From contig JARDYH010000001.1 of NCBI GenBank assembly GCA_029215795.1, forward strand, positions 227,753,654 through 227,817,653: a stretch of DNA of 64,000 nucleotides. Reading direction: 5' to 3'. Origin of the DNA: Anniella stebbinsi (taxonomy: Eukaryota; Chordata; Lepidosauria; Squamata; Anniellidae). Each line of letters opens with the position of its first letter. The stretch's first letter is position 1. Shown here in pieces: positions 41,776 through 54,052 of the stretch. The translations under genes were made by a program, and so were the position numbers. The notes beneath the pieces are model-generated. The model saw only the letters and a program-made list of their open reading frames with translations, ran no database searches and was not told the origin of the DNA.

Positions 41776-41954
41776 AGCTCAATAGGGATGTACTTAAATT
41801 GTGCCCAGAGTTAAGCAGAAAGCTGGGAGCTTTGCCAAAGACATTGATCCAATCAATAACTGCAAAGCAAACATCATGCCTGTACTGATTATTACCCATT
41901 TCTCAGTTCTCTGATTTAGGTCTCTGGATCTAGCATCAAATGTTTAATCACTGT

Positions 41955-42062
41955 AAGGATGCAATCCTGTGGATGATTAGACAGAAAAAACAACAACATG
42001 GCTGGCTGGGAAATGCAGGGGCTTTTTTTCCCTGTCTAAACGTACATAGGATTGTGCCCTAA
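41955..42062. mobile_element. Palindromic MITE family 2, copy
   Basis: GATGCAATCCTGTGGATGAT followed by TAGACAGAAAA pairs with CTGTCTAAACGTACATAGGA and TTGTGCCC. Confidence 0.72.
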
Positions 42063-42069
42063 AAGTCAC

Positions 42070-43210
42070 AATAGTTCAAAAGCAAACAGCATTATATTTA
42101 AATATATCCATAGCCAAACACTTAGCGTGCAAAGCGTTTTAGTGTCTCTGATCCATATAACAACCTTCCAAGGGAGGACACTCTCCCAATTCATATAGCC
42201 AAAGGATCCACTCAAATCTCACTTTTTGATTATTTGAAATAGTACATCAACCTTTAGTCTGCAGGAGATGCTTTGCATAAACATGTCATCATAGACAATA
42301 TGCAACCAAAAGGCAAACTAGCCTGAGAACAGATAATTTATCCAAAAAGTAGGCAATTTGGCTAAAAGGTAATCTAGCCAGAAAAACAGCATGCCATCAT
42401 GGGCAAAGTGGACAAGAACATTGCCTCTGAGGGCTTCCATAATAATGACAGTGGAGTGCCTGGATGAACTAGAGTTTGAATTCCAGACTTCTATGTATAC
42501 AAATCCATTTTTAAAAGGGTGTGGGGGAAGAAGTGGAACAACCATGCTGAAATACTTTCTGGGACCTTTCCTTTCCTTAACTCTTGTCAGGATCAGCCAG
42601 AGGCAATAGTTGGCGTTACTCAAATCAGTGACGAGCTGGATCAGTGACGAGCTGGAAGATGGAGCCTGTGGTTGAATGAAATAGAAAGTACTGTACTGTT
42701 GATCAGGCAAAGGCAGAAGGCAGACTACCAGGTTTGGCTAACTCATTAGCTTCATATAGTGGCTGCTAACCTCAGGGCTAATGTTGCCCACCCCTGTTCA
42801 TCCTCTATCCAAATGGAATTCAGGCATCTGATAGCCTTATTTGGGTTGACTGCCTCACATATTTAGCAATCGCATGAAGGAAAACGGGGCCATGCCATCC
42901 ATGCATTGGGGGCCTATCAGTAAAGTGGGGAAGCTTGCTCTACACGTGTAGGCTCCTCCCATGATGTAGAACCCTGTGTGATCACGTGTGTGTGTGTATG
43001 GAATGGCAAGTGTGAACTTGCTGTCTGATTATCTATCACCTGAGAGAGAATGCCTGAACAGGCCAGTGCCTTCTTATATCCCAGGTAGCGTGAGCAGAAA
43101 GAAGCTCATGCAAGGGGACATCCGCATCTCCTCTTTGCCCCTCAAGCCTCCAGACCCCCAGCATTTTATAGTTGACACGCTGTCTGGGACTCTGTGTCCC
43201 TCCATATCAG
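42070..43210. other. Non-coding stretch
   Basis: No gene recognised. A 16-bp word, TCAGTGACGAGCTGGA, is repeated in tandem at 42626-42657. Confidence 0.45.
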
Positions 43211-43214
43211 AATT

Positions 43215-43310
43215 GCTAATTGAGTTGTTATTATTATTTTTATTATTTACAATATTTATATACCCCTCAATTATCTAACACAGATTCCAGAGCGGTGAAC
43301 ATAGGTATAA
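43215..43310 (-). mobile_element. LINE/SINE tail fragment, minus strand
   Basis: TTATTATTATTTTTATTATT followed by ATATTTATATACCCCTC and CAGAGCGGTGAACA: a tail of a second LINE family. Confidence 0.5.
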
Positions 43311-43342
43311 ACAGTAAAAGAAAGAAGAATTAAAAAGCAGGC

Positions 43343-43654
43343 TAGGAATGTTGGAGAAATCCACAAAGGATTCAAATGAATGAGGGTTTCTTTGAATCCA
43401 ATTTACAGATTTCTTAGCAGACTGGCTTTTTCCAGATTGCATGGATTCTGCAGACTTGTGGACCGGCTTTTTACTTTTCAGTGAGATTTATGAAAATGTG
43501 CATTGCGCAAGCACATTTGCAAACAGAGGGCAAATTTCCCATACATCCCTAAAAAAAAAACGGTTTCCATCAATGAGCGGATCATGGAACGAAAGATGCC
43601 CGGCAATCTGCAAAAGACAAACGGAACAGATTCTACAAAATCCGTACATCCCTA
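43343..43654 (+). mobile_element. hAT-like MITE family 3b, copy
   Basis: Starts TAGGAATGTTGGAGAAATCC and ends ATCCGTACATCCCTA. Shares GCAGACTGGCTTTTTCC and GGAACAGATTCTACAAAATC with the copy at 14908. No target duplication was found here. Confidence 0.78.
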
Positions 43655-43659
43655 ATATT

Positions 43660-43990
43660 ATTTATTATTATTTATTACATTTATATACCGCCCCATAGCC
43701 GAAGCTCTCTGGGTGGTTTACAAAAATTAAAAGATTGAACACTAAAAAGACAATATACAAAATTTAAAACCATAAACATAAAACAGCTGACATTTAAGAC
43801 ATTTTAAACTTTTAAGCCTGGCCACAAAGTCAGTTAAAACCTCAACTTAAGCTGTAAAATGTCTGGGAGAAAAGAAAAGTTTTGACCTGGAGCTGAAAAG
43901 ATAACAGTGTTGGCACCAGGCGGGCCTCATCGGGGAGATCATTCCATAATTGGGGGGCTATCACAGAGAAGGCCCTCTCCCTTGTTGCAT
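43660..43990 (-). mobile_element. LINE 3' end, minus strand
   Basis: Tail at 43660-43690, then the GCCGAAGCTCTCTGGG box, AT-rich 3' UTR, and a RT C-terminal remnant at 43915-43990 (minus strand GAGAGGGCCTTCTCTGTGAT, where the W-N-x-L-P region reads NYGMISP). Same family as 15520-15895. Confidence 0.75.
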
Positions 43991-43999
43991 TTGGTCTGC

Positions 44000-45950
44000 T
44001 TCAGAGAAGGTCCTCATCGATTCAGACATCAGCCAATTTGTTTTATCCAAATCAGCCCAATTCAGTTTGGGATTCGGCTGAATCCAAAGCACGTTGTTAA
44101 ATTATACTTCAAATACCAATACCCAGACCAAACTCTTTTTATTTGATTAACATTCATACACACTGGCAGCTCTGCAGACATGAATATTAGAAACTCCCAG
44201 TTAATTACACCATAGCAGCACTCACAGTTTGGAATGTGTCCCCTGTGTTGTAGCTCATTTTTAGAATCTGGCCTCGTGAATTGAAGCCCAATATGCATAT
44301 GGGATCCAAAAGCATAAATATTTCTGTACTCAACATCAATTATACAAGCGGGAATAAGATACCAGATTCCTTCATGCCAAGGTGATAAGATTCCAATAAG
44401 TGTTGAATAATGCACCTTGTTACTACAGATAATCTTCTTTTGGAGTAAACAAATTACATCAGATTTGAGATTAGTGTTGTTTTTAAGACTAATTGCAGCC
44501 TGGAAAATAAAGTTTATTCCGTGTTCTCCTTCATGCTTTTCAAATTGCTTTTTGTATCTCTGGAATAAATACAGATTGAGAACAGTGTGAATGAAATTAT
44601 TCCTAGTTCTGCGTAGAACTCCAGAGCAAAAGTGTAGGTGACACTTGTTCCATGTTACCCTTGGGCTACAGTTTTGATCACAGACAGAGTGGATTTATCC
44701 CTGTCAGCACAATGAATTTTATCCTCGTGTCACAGGCAACGTTTACTCTTCCTCTTGCATTTTTCATGTACAATTGAAACACAAATGAATTCATTTCTTG
44801 GGTAGCATCGCTGAGCATCCTAGCAGGTAGGAGGACTGGGGAAATCTTCAACAGTGGGATGGTGTTTAATGGCAGTACAGAGCAGTGGCATCCTTCTGTG
44901 CTGAAAGACTCCTTAAAGGCTGAGATCCCATACAGTGAGGCTGAGTAAATCCTAATGAGCTCAATGGCTTCAATGGGATTTAATCAGCCTCTGTGACCAA
45001 GATGCACACAACTGAGAACAGCAGCACAATAGCCCACTCTACACAAAGGACCCTGCTGTCCCCCATGTCCTTGGCTGGGAGGGGGTGCTTTTATCCCCTC
45101 AAGCAATTTTGGAGCAAGATAGGCTTTCCCCACTCCCTATACAAGTGTATAGAGCAATTCTCCCATTCACTTGAATAGGGAAGGTGAAAGCCCCTCCAAT
45201 TGAAAAACAACTGGATGGAGACAGAAGCCCACAGCCCACCATAGACCTTATTACCCCAAGGGTCATTGGTTGGGGATGGGCCTCTGCTCCCTCCAGCTCT
45301 TATGTAAGTTGAATGGGGCAATAGGAGAGGGGAAGCCCCTTCACTTGCAGAGCGGGAAAAGAACCTGGTGGGTGCCTCATCCTGGCTTTGCAGGTATAGG
45401 GAGCATAGGTTCCATGTTAGGTTATGTTTGGGCAGTCTTTTTCTTTCAATTTACCAACAAAACTATTTCTGCATACTTCTCAGTATGCAGAAACCATGAC
45501 ATTATTTTGTGGTGGCCTGAATTCGCTTCCAAAATGAGGCATCGACCAATAAAGTTTGTTATTAGAGAAAAATATGATGAGAACATGGGACGCATGTTAG
45601 GAAAGCCATTTCCACATGTTATGGGAGCCACTTTTATTTTATGTTCACCCCTACCCTGACAGCTTAACCAGATCATATCCCTATGCTGTTCTATCTTTGG
45701 GGAACACTGGCCTTTTCATAAGATGGCTCGTTTAATAAAATGGCTGACATCTTGTTCAAACTCCTCCATTAGACCCAGTGTCAGCACCTGGCATACTGGG
45801 GTGTTTGCCTCAGGGCCCACCAGTGCTGATACCTTGCCTATCATTTGTGCCATCTGGCAGTGGCACTGTTTCACTCTCCACTTTGCTCACTAACATAAAA
45901 CTGGGTCTCTGGAAGAACCTGGAAGTTGGGCAGACCATTACTATGTTGTG
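44000..45950. other. Non-coding stretch, no gene recognised
   Basis: A short inverted AATCAGCC/GGCTGAAT pair near 44030-44090 hints at an old MITE. 44430-44800 is repeat-poor. 45000-45420 contains alternating GGGGAAGCCCC-like words but no clear repeat ends. Confidence 0.4.
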
Positions 45951-46224
45951 ACTTTTAGGTAAGCCTGGTTGCTTGTGATGGGGATGATGATGATTGAAGC
46001 GGTATGGCCACTTGGGGGGAACAACCGGTGGTGGGTACCGGGTGTTCCGATCGGCACAAGGGCCTCCAAAATCTGGAGCTGACATGGCCCAGCCTGTCAA
46101 TGGGTAGCTTTTGGTAACAAATCTGGGAAGGGGGGAAATTATGAAATTTGATGAAAAATCTGGATTTTTCCCATCCTCCCCAGCCAAAGGGCAGTTCTAC
46201 TTTAATGAGAATTAACAAAAACGC

Positions 46225-46690
46225 TTAGAGCTCCGCCATTTTTAAATATAAAGAAATGAAACTTGGCACCATGATAGTTTTAAGGAAGGGCTTTAGCCAT
46301 GCCAAATTTGAAGCAGATCCGTTCATCTGTTGATTTTTAGATTTTTTAAAAAAGTTTGAGGTTTTAAAATATATTTCTTTTTTAAAAAGGTCAATTTTAA
46401 AAGTAAAGAGATGTAATTCGGCACCATGATAGCTCTTAGATAGAGCTTTAGCCTTGCCAAGTTTGAAGGAAATCTGTTCATCTGCTGATTTTTAGGGATT
46501 TTTAAAAAACGTTTGAAGTTTTTAAATTTTTTTAAAATAAAATGTCATTTTTAAAGATAAAGAAATGAATCCTGGTACCATGATAGATCTCAAGTAGGGC
46601 TTTATTCTTGCCAAGTTTGAAGCAGATCTGTTCATCCATTGATATTTAGGAATTTTGTAAATTTTGAGGTTTTAAAATTATTTTTTTCAA
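46225..46690. repeat. Three-unit ~154-bp tandem array
   Basis: The word ACCATGATAG occurs at 46268, 46423 and 46577, giving periods of 155 and 154. Each unit reads CATTTTTAAA-A-AAAGAAATGA, C-TGGCACCATGATAG, TAGGGCTTTA, TTGCCAAGTTTGAAG and GATCTGTTCATC. The core resembles that of the modules in the 36.5-39.2 kb element. Units differ from each other more than those do, so the array is older. Confidence 0.85.
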
Positions 46691-46699
46691 TATGGCTGG

Positions 46700-47215
46700 A
46701 GCCATATCCTTCAAACTCAGGTTGTCAACCCTCCTCTTTAGGGTATTGCACTGTGAGAATTTTCAGCCCTTGGCATTAAGGGAATCTCAAGTTTTTAGCT
46801 AAGAAGTGCTGGGCAAGCAGGGCACTTTTCCTGTTGCAGATTTGGTGGGCAGTCGGGCACCTGGAGCTCAGCAGAGGCGAGGCAGCCACAGATCAAAATG
46901 TGAGAAAGGAGAGATCAGTCAAAGCAGCCCACAGGGCAAAACGGAACAGGCCAAAGGCTTTTTTCTCAGAGTTCCACATCATGGGCGGTGAAGGGTCATC
47001 CTTAGAGAAAAAGTCTCACGACCAACAGTGAGGTGTCAGTCGAGAGAGAAGATGTCCTGTTGATGCAGATGTTGGAACCTGGCATGTCGTTGCTTTGCTT
47101 TGCTACCCCTTCCTTTCCATTTCACTTTGTTCACTTGTGAGCTAGGCGTTGTCTGCACTACTAGCATGCAATGCAGAACATTTGAAGTGTGTCAGAGAAA
47201 AATAGATAGACGTGT
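46700..47215. other. Non-coding stretch between two tandem arrays
   Basis: The open frames at 46806-47031 contain no recognised domain. The DNA is moderately GC-rich, unlike the array before it. Confidence 0.4.
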
Positions 47216-47217
47216 GG

Positions 47218-47496
47218 CTTGGGCTGGCTGGCGTATCTCTTAGAGACAGAGTTAGACTGAAGACACAACTCAGAGATAGCTGTAGCTGAATCCTGAGAGG
47301 CTGGCATGCCATACAGAGCCTTTCAAGAGCTTCTCAGAATCAAGTGTTGGTGCAGGTTTTGGCTGGTTGGAGGCTTTGGCTGGCGTCAGTTTCAGACAGA
47401 GTTACAAATCATTGACGGCTGTAGCTTAGCCCTGAGAGGCTGGCTTGCCACACAGAGCCTTTTAAGAGCATCTCAGAGTCCAGTGTTGGTGCAGAT
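47218..47496. repeat. 139-bp tandem duplication
   Basis: TGTAGCTGAATCCTGAGAGG at 47281 recurs as TGTAGCTTAGCCCTGAGAGG at 47420. Flanking text (GGCTGGCGT, CAGACAGAGTTA, ACAGAGCCTTT, AGTGTTGGTGCAG) repeats at the same offset. Two diverged units. Confidence 0.8.
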
Positions 47497-47707
47497 GAGT
47501 CACCAGATGTGACCAAGCTATAAGCTGGCACCCTACCCACAGCCACAGGGTACAAGTACACAGCCTGGCTGGACTGTTGGGAGACTTTGGCAGAACTCTC
47601 TACCACCACGTTGCCCACTCTCCATTCCCAAGAACATCCTCAGGGAGCTTCTCTATATTAAGGAAAAATACCACAGCCTTACTGGGGCTTGATCTTCCAG
47701 AGTCTTT

Positions 47708-47764
47708 GTGGATTTACAATGGATGCATGCGCTTTGTGGATTTACAATGAATGCATGCGCTTCC
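47708..47764. repeat. 28-bp direct duplication
   Basis: TTTACAATGGATGCATGCGC and TTTACAATGAATGCATGCGC, each preceded by CTTTGTGGA, differ at one base. This is a recent tandem duplication. Confidence 0.9.
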
Positions 47765-48189
47765 CCCTTGTTTTCCCCTTTTCCTTTGTGGGCACGTTCC
47801 ATAAGGTTCCAAATGTTTTGTTTATACAGCCAGTAGATGGCACTGCAAGTTTTCTAAAATAAGGTGTGATTCTTGAATTACCCAAACTCTTTGCTATCAG
47901 CTTTTGATTACTACATTTTGGGCAATTTTAAAAATGGTGAAATAAACCTTAAAAAAAAAGATGAGACAGGCACCGGAGGTTGATGGTGTCATGAAAAGGA
48001 CCTGTGAACTTCTGTAAAATGTCACGAGCACATGATAAATACATTGTGCAAAAACAACCCAAAGCTACTTTCAGTTTAAAGCCAAAACCATAGGAGGGGC
48101 AGGAAATGCAGCCGTATTTCTCACTTAGCTTGGCCCTAAATGGCAAAACTGGGTTTGCTGCTGTGTAATACATGAATGGCCCTTAATGC

Positions 48190-48765
48190 TGATGATCTAG
48201 TGGTGTTGCATTTAAAATATGCAGAAGAATATTTCATTGCCCCTATCAAGTTTAAAAGATTTTTAAACTCTCAGAGCTCTTTGGATGCCAATGGTCATGG
48301 CTTTGAATTTTACAGTAAAAGTGTATTCTGATCGTAAATTCTCAAGAAGGTTAAACATAAATTAGTCATAAAGCTGGCAAAACTGGAAGGTTGTAAGATG
48401 ATCTCAAAATTTCCAGCGTTTTTAATCCTTTACATGTTTGTTTAATTAAAAAAAGGGGGGAAGCTAATTTCTTTTCTTTTTTTTAACGTCCCTCTTAGTT
48501 ATAACCTCAAACTTTCATGTGTAGAGCACTATGGAGCACTGCAGATCTAAGCTCCATTTAAGACAACAAAGTGGTATTTGATAGTCTGTCTCTTCTGTAG
48601 AACAGCTCTCCTTCCTGTCTTTGATGTGTGGATGGTTTATTTAATCAATTATTAATCAAAGTTATGGCATTCTTCTTATATATTTAGGTAAAACTAAAAG
48701 ATGCCTCTCCTTGCTTTCTCGGTTAAATAAATGTTTAAACAGATTTTAGAAATACTGGGTTTTTG
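48190..48765. other. Repeat-poor AT-rich non-coding stretch
   Basis: No gene or repeat. Its composition is that of a possible conserved non-coding region, but nothing in the sequence proves it. Confidence 0.3.
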
Positions 48766-48768
48766 ATT

Positions 48769-48895
48769 CATATATATATATATATATATATGGATTTCAG
48801 GTTTTGTTTTTCTCTTTCATATTTATCTATATATCTATATCTAGCTATCTATGATTATATATACGATCTCTCTATCTATATCATCTCTCTCTGAG
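48769..48895. repeat. (TA)n and imperfect (TCTA)n simple repeats
   Basis: A TA run at 48769-48791, then CTATATATCTATATCTAGC and CTCTCTATCTATAT patterns. Confidence 0.9.
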
Positions 48896-48959
48896 TATGG
48901 AGTATGAATTTTAGAAACATTTTTAATATATTATTTTACACTGCTTTTACATTGGTTTT

Positions 48960-49050
48960 TATAATACATTTTATGCATTTTATATAAACCACATACAGTT
49001 CTTATTATATCAAGTGGTATGTAAATAGTTTAAACAAACAAACAAATAAA
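48960..49050 (+). mobile_element. LINE 3' tail fragment
   Basis: CAAGTGGTATGTAAATAGTT followed by AAACAAACAAACAAATAAAA. Confidence 0.5.
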
Positions 49051-49459
49051 AGGGGTACAGGGAGTAAACAATTAATTGTGGATGAGCCTTAAAAGAGAGT
49101 GTTCCTTTGACAGCCTACCTTTTACCCAATAGCGAACAGAGAAGACAAATAGTTTTAGTAGTAATTCCTTTGCACAGGTGTTTGGGTCGGCAGGCAACCA
49201 TTCAAATGGCACACCATCATGGTGCGAGATGGACAGCTGGATCCTTTGCGCAGGGAGAATCTTGAGCAGTTGGTAATGTTTGGCAGCTTAATACAGGGGA
49301 GGGAAAAATGACTGCTAGAAAAACCTCAAGTGCAGCTAATTAGCAGCAATGAACTGTGGGTAAGTACTGTCCATTTTAATGTGAGAAGAATTTTACAGTA
49401 ACCACAACCCGGGAGAGAGGAAGAAAAAAGCAAAGAGAAGGAAATGCTCCCTAGCTGAC

Positions 49460-49705
49460 CCTTCTGGCATTCTATGTTTCACGTTGCAATAATCCTGTAA
49501 ATTACTATGCTTTCTTATACAGTAACTTGGAGTTAATTAGTAATTTAACATTCCTCTACACTACTAAATGTCTTTCTTGCATTATATTATGTTGTTTCAT
49601 GATCCTACCTTAATGGGGTTTTGTTATATTTTCTCAAAACACTAACAGTAAAATAAAAATGAGCGAGGAAAATTAATTAGTTTCCCTTTTACCTATGATT
49701 TACCT
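49460..49705. promoter_or_regulatory. Candidate conserved non-coding block (inference)
   Basis: Repeat-free and AT-rich, with GTTAATTAGTAATTTAA, TAATTAGTTT and CCTTAATGGG homeodomain-like cores. No comparative evidence is available. Confidence 0.18.
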
Positions 49706-49709
49706 GTTC

Positions 49710-50520
49710 TTAACAATTAAGTGGTGCTGCGCTCCCCCACCCTTGCAAATGCCGTACGAGGCTACTTAGAGGTTTCTGAGATGTAAATGTGGGTGGGTAT
49801 TGGGATTACGTGAAAGGGATAGAATCTCCTTTGGGATAGCCTTTGGAATCTCTACTATAGCCTGAAGAACAGATACACAAATACTACGACAATACTGAAT
49901 TAGTGAGAGGCAATCAATTAGGCCTTCTTTCACAATAGTACAGTCTTTCTCACCTTTAATGGCTACCCTTGCAGCATTGTTTCCATTTATTTAACCTATG
50001 CCTGGTTTCATAAAGAGAAGGCCTGATTCAACTCTCTTAGGGACAAACTATGATTGCCCTAATCCAACTAGAGCTGTGTGAGTGTGTGTGTGTAAAAGCA
50101 GGTTAGGAATATCAGAAGCTGATTTACACTGAGGGGCTGTCTATATGCCCTATTTAGCCTGAGATGGCTGCGCAGTGGCGTTGTGTTGGTTATACGATGC
50201 AGTAGTCAACTAGCAGCCACCACGGGACTTTTCCCCAAAACTGTGCATTTAAAAAGTCATGCTCCGAGGTCATCACCACATTTCCACTGTCTGTCGGTGG
50301 TGACCTCGATTTGGGTTGAGATTAGGGACGTTCCAGGGGCATTCCCATGGTAGGTTGCTTGGAGTGCAGAAACGGAGGGCAAAGGGAAGGGGGCATGCTC
50401 CATGAGTGAATGGCTACTTGAAAGCCTGTGCTCCCTCCTGACATATGGATTAACTGTTCCCACCCCACAACTGCGATGCCATGGGCTTTTAAGGAAAAAG
50501 CAGCCAAAGTGCCACCATAA
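49710..50520. other. Non-coding stretch
   Basis: A short TG run near 50080. GGGGCTGTCTATATGCCC at about 50135 resembles the ends of the element at 54403. No gene. Confidence 0.4.
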
Positions 50521-50527
50521 AGTCATC

Positions 50528-50697
50528 CCGAGTCAGACCACTGGTCCATCTAGCCCAGTATTGTTGACACTGATTGGCAGTGGCTCTCCAGGGTTTCAGG
50601 CAGGCATCTTACCTAGAGATGCAGGTAATCGAACCTGAAGTTCAGTGGTAGCGCACCTTCATGGAAAACAGGTGCACTACCACTGAGCTTCAGCTCC
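50528..50697 (-). mobile_element. tRNA-derived SINE with rearranged head, minus strand
   Basis: Tail and body are the complement of the SINE at 39795 (GAGTCAGACCACTGGTCCAT, AGTATTGTTGACACTGATTG). The B box, GGTTCGATTAC, is at 50625-50635. Beyond it the head is duplicated as an inverted pair: GGTAGCGCACCTTCATGG against AGGTGCACTACC. Confidence 0.75.
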
Positions 50698-50699
50698 TC

Positions 50700-52630
50700 C
50701 CATCCACTGGGACAGCTAGCTTTGTACTGTCTACCATGACAGGCAGAGAAGCTCTGCTAGATATCAGGCGATAGTCTTTATTGAACCTGCTACAAGAGGG
50801 GCTTTAGCTGGGAATTGAACTGTGGGCTTTTTGCATCGGTACTGAAGCCTGACCATTTTTCAGATAGGCTTTGTGATGCCTGATCTTTTGCTGCTAGAAA
50901 AGAGACTTAGAATCATAGCTACAACATAAGCTATATAAATGTAGAGTATAATTACAAAGCAGAGGGATTAATTGGAAGATAGGTTCTAGGTTAATCCAAC
51001 ATAAATTAAACATTGGCACTTCCTCCCGCCCCCCCCCCCCAAGTAATCTTCTCCCTGCCAATGATGACTTTCATTTTAGACAAATCAGAGTTAAAGTGGG
51101 CTAGAATGGTTCTGTTACACAGTAGGGGTTTGCCCTTGTAAGAGATTCTTCACACTTCTCCCCTCTTATTTATTCTTTTTTTTAATGTAGCACTTTAATT
51201 TTATGTCCTAAAAAGATCAATGCATACAATAGAACAGGCTTGGTTAAAAAAAGAAAAGAAGAAGAAAAAAGCCAAGCATTTCCTGGGAAAGGAAGCATTT
51301 GGAAAGGGCCTGTGAATTCAACACAAAACATTTCCCGAAGATTTTGTCTCTGGGGACTTTTGCTAAAAGAAGTGTTGCTACCATTTAAAACCCTATTCTT
51401 TGCAGCGGGATTTGAACATTCCATAAAAAATTCATCCCTGCTTTAAGAGATTTCTGCTTTTCTGTCCCCTCTATTGTTAGACAAATTGAAGTGTGCACTC
51501 TGAAGGAGTGTGGCAGTGAACTGAGAATTTATTTACTCATTCGATTCTAATATTGAGAGAATCTACTCCCTTCGTTCAAAGGGTAGAGCAACAATACGAA
51601 TGACACTGGGGTCAGCCGGCACTTCACAGCTACCTGTGAGATAGAATTGTTCTCATGGCAGATAGGAAGTGACTGAAACCTCTTTTTCTCATCAATGTCT
51701 ATTATGATTGATGGCTCTATGGTCACATTGAATATGCCCTTTTTAAATAATTCACAATGTCATCATCATAGTACTAGTTTATAACTAGCCTGTTATTTTT
51801 ACCTTTGTTCATTCACTATCAGAAGGTTTGATAAATTAAATACTGTGGGTTTTAGTGGTATTATAACTGAAGCATAGGAGAGATATATATTCTTTAAAAA
51901 AAAAAAAAAAGATATCTGAATGCATCCAATTCCCGCCCCTATAATGTTAATACACACACACACACGAGCAGTTTTTGATAAAACAATTTCCTGAATTAAC
52001 ACCTCTCAAATTGAAGTATACAAAAATTCAAAATAACGATAAATACAAAATACATTCAAGATGTGGGATTTTGCCCTCAAGGGCTTGCATTGGATTATGA
52101 AAGAGACTCACATTTATCGATCATGTATCATCAGTGTAACAAGTGTCTGCTAGGGGGTGATGATAACTAATAGTTTTATTCCGAAAGCGAACCGCATTTT
52201 TAAATTTTCCATATCTTTGGACTCTTTGCATTCGTTGGGAGAGGGGAAAGAGGGACAGTCATTTAGATCTAAACCATAGTAACTATGAGATTATGCCAAA
52301 ATATTTAACTGAGAGAAATGGATAGCTATTTGTTTTAATATGAGATGACATCTTAGCTGTTTGACTCCATTTGACTGCCAATTACTTGGATTGGGGAGGA
52401 AATCCTACGAAACTGTTTCCTTGTGTCATCCACACAAACGGTGGTATTAAGGGAGTGTATTACATGTCTAGCACCTATTTTATTATTTCTAAATAAAGCA
52501 ATATTTTTCTCTCTATATTTTCAGGATATCATCCATTTTGGTGTGTTAGCATTTGATGTGGGGACAGCTTACACTCCGAGGACAGTGGCAGCTGAGACCA
52601 CTGAGTTACGAGGAGTGGGTTGGAGATCCA
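50700..52630. other. Non-coding stretch, no gene recognised
   Basis: A poly-C run near 51031, an A run near 51894-51910 and a short CA run at 51952. The rest is AT-rich without recognised repeats. Confidence 0.45.
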
Positions 52631-52637
52631 TCTTACC

Positions 52638-52822
52638 TAGGGTGACCATATGGGAAGGAAGACAGGGCTCCTGTATCTTTAACAGTTGTAGAGGAAAGGT
52701 AATTTCAGCCGGTGTCATTTGTATGCATGCAGCACCTGGTGAAATTCCCTCTTCATCACTACAGTTGAACCTGCAGGAGCCCTGCCCTCTTGACCAGATA
52801 CAAAAGAGGGCAGGGCTCTGTT
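52638..52822. mobile_element. Foldback MITE, copy D, truncated
   Basis: Starts TAGGGTGACCATATGGGAAG and carries ACAGTTGTAGAGGAAAGGTA and AATTCCCTCTTCATCACTAC of the left arm. Then, in place of the right arm, a short hairpin (AGCCCTGCCCTCTT / AAGAGGGCAGGGCT) closes it. This copy is older and more diverged than the other three. Confidence 0.75.
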
Positions 52823-53267
52823 TTCAAAGTGTTACATCCTGCTTGGTATGGATCTGGCCCCAGAGATTGTGGTAGGACACAACACTGACATCACATTCAT
52901 ATTAAGTTGTTTAATTCCTAAGAATGTCTCCCCCATTCCCTGCATTAACCCCACATCCCAGTTCTCCAAATGATCTGACCAGCCCATTCTTCGCAAGCAG
53001 TGCCTGCCCATTTCTGAAACATTATACAAAGAGCCATTCTTGAAGGATGAATCATAAACCATTCTCATGTGGTAGCTGCTCATTTAAGTCGGCGCATCTA
53101 ACCTGTGAATGGACAAAACGTATTGCTTAGGCTGCAGCCCTAGTAAAATCATTCACTCTTTATGAAAAGTAAAATACTGTTATGTAATGAACTGTAAGCA
53201 CTGGGAGGCCATTTGGATGCTAATTACCTGTACACAGGATTGAGATTGCAGCAAGCATGACTCGTCT

Positions 53268-53303
53268 CCACATTGCATAGTGAACTCCACATTGCATAGT
53301 GAA
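53268..53303. repeat. 18-bp tandem duplication
   Basis: CTCCACATTGCATAGTGAA occurs twice. An adjacent hairpin pairs GAAGCATA with TATGCTTC. Confidence 0.85.
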
Positions 53304-53577
53304 GCATATTTGCATAGTGCAAGTATGCTTCATTGCAGCCCAATGCAACTGTGTGAGCAGAAGGTGCTGTGCAAGAAACCATATATGCAACTTGTGACTT
53401 TGCTAACAACCTGCACTACTTTTTAATCTTCTTTCATTTGTGCCAGCATGAACTAGAAATGTTTTAAGGAGCTCTTATATATCACTGATGCCCATAAAAG
53501 GTGTCCCTTTCCAGTGTCCTTGAGGCATGGACCTTAACCCAGACTCCCATATGTGTGGCCGCAATAACTAAGACATC

Positions 53578-54052
53578 ATGGCTCTTTCTACACCTACGGG
53601 TATAGAGGGAGGGAGGGGGGACGATCCCAGACATACCTGCTTCAGGGATCGTCGGCCACTTTCTACACGGCAAGCATGACATTCCTGAAGTAAACAGGGA
53701 CGTCGCAGTTGTTGCGCCTACTATTTTTTGGTCATGATGGAGCCAGGATCACACTTGCACTCCAATGCAACACTAAGTTTAAAAACGAAACAAAAACCCG
53801 ACCCTGCTCCCCCTCACCCCCGATGCCCCTAGACTAGCCCCAGCCCGGCTCCTTCCCTCTTCTGACCCCTGCTACTCGCAGGGAGGAGAGAAGCCAGGAT
53901 GGGCACCCACACCACCTGTGGTCCTTGGGATCGTTCCCCAGTTATCCCGGTACAATGGAGGGGTTGTCCCTTCCTGCTCCCAGGATCCTCTGTGCATCAT
54001 TTGGACGCCCAGGGACGACCCCGGGGAAAGTCCCAAGTGTGGAAAGGTCCCA
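53578..54052. mobile_element. GC-rich palindromic MITE
   Basis: TGGCTCTTTCTACACCTACG at the left pairs loosely with AAGTGTGGAAAGGTCCCATG at the right. GATCCC/GGGATC blocks recur inside. It is far richer in GC than its surroundings. Confidence 0.6.

Noticed and set aside
52423..52875. 150-codon plus-strand frame
   Set aside because: Runs through the truncated foldback MITE; no domain.
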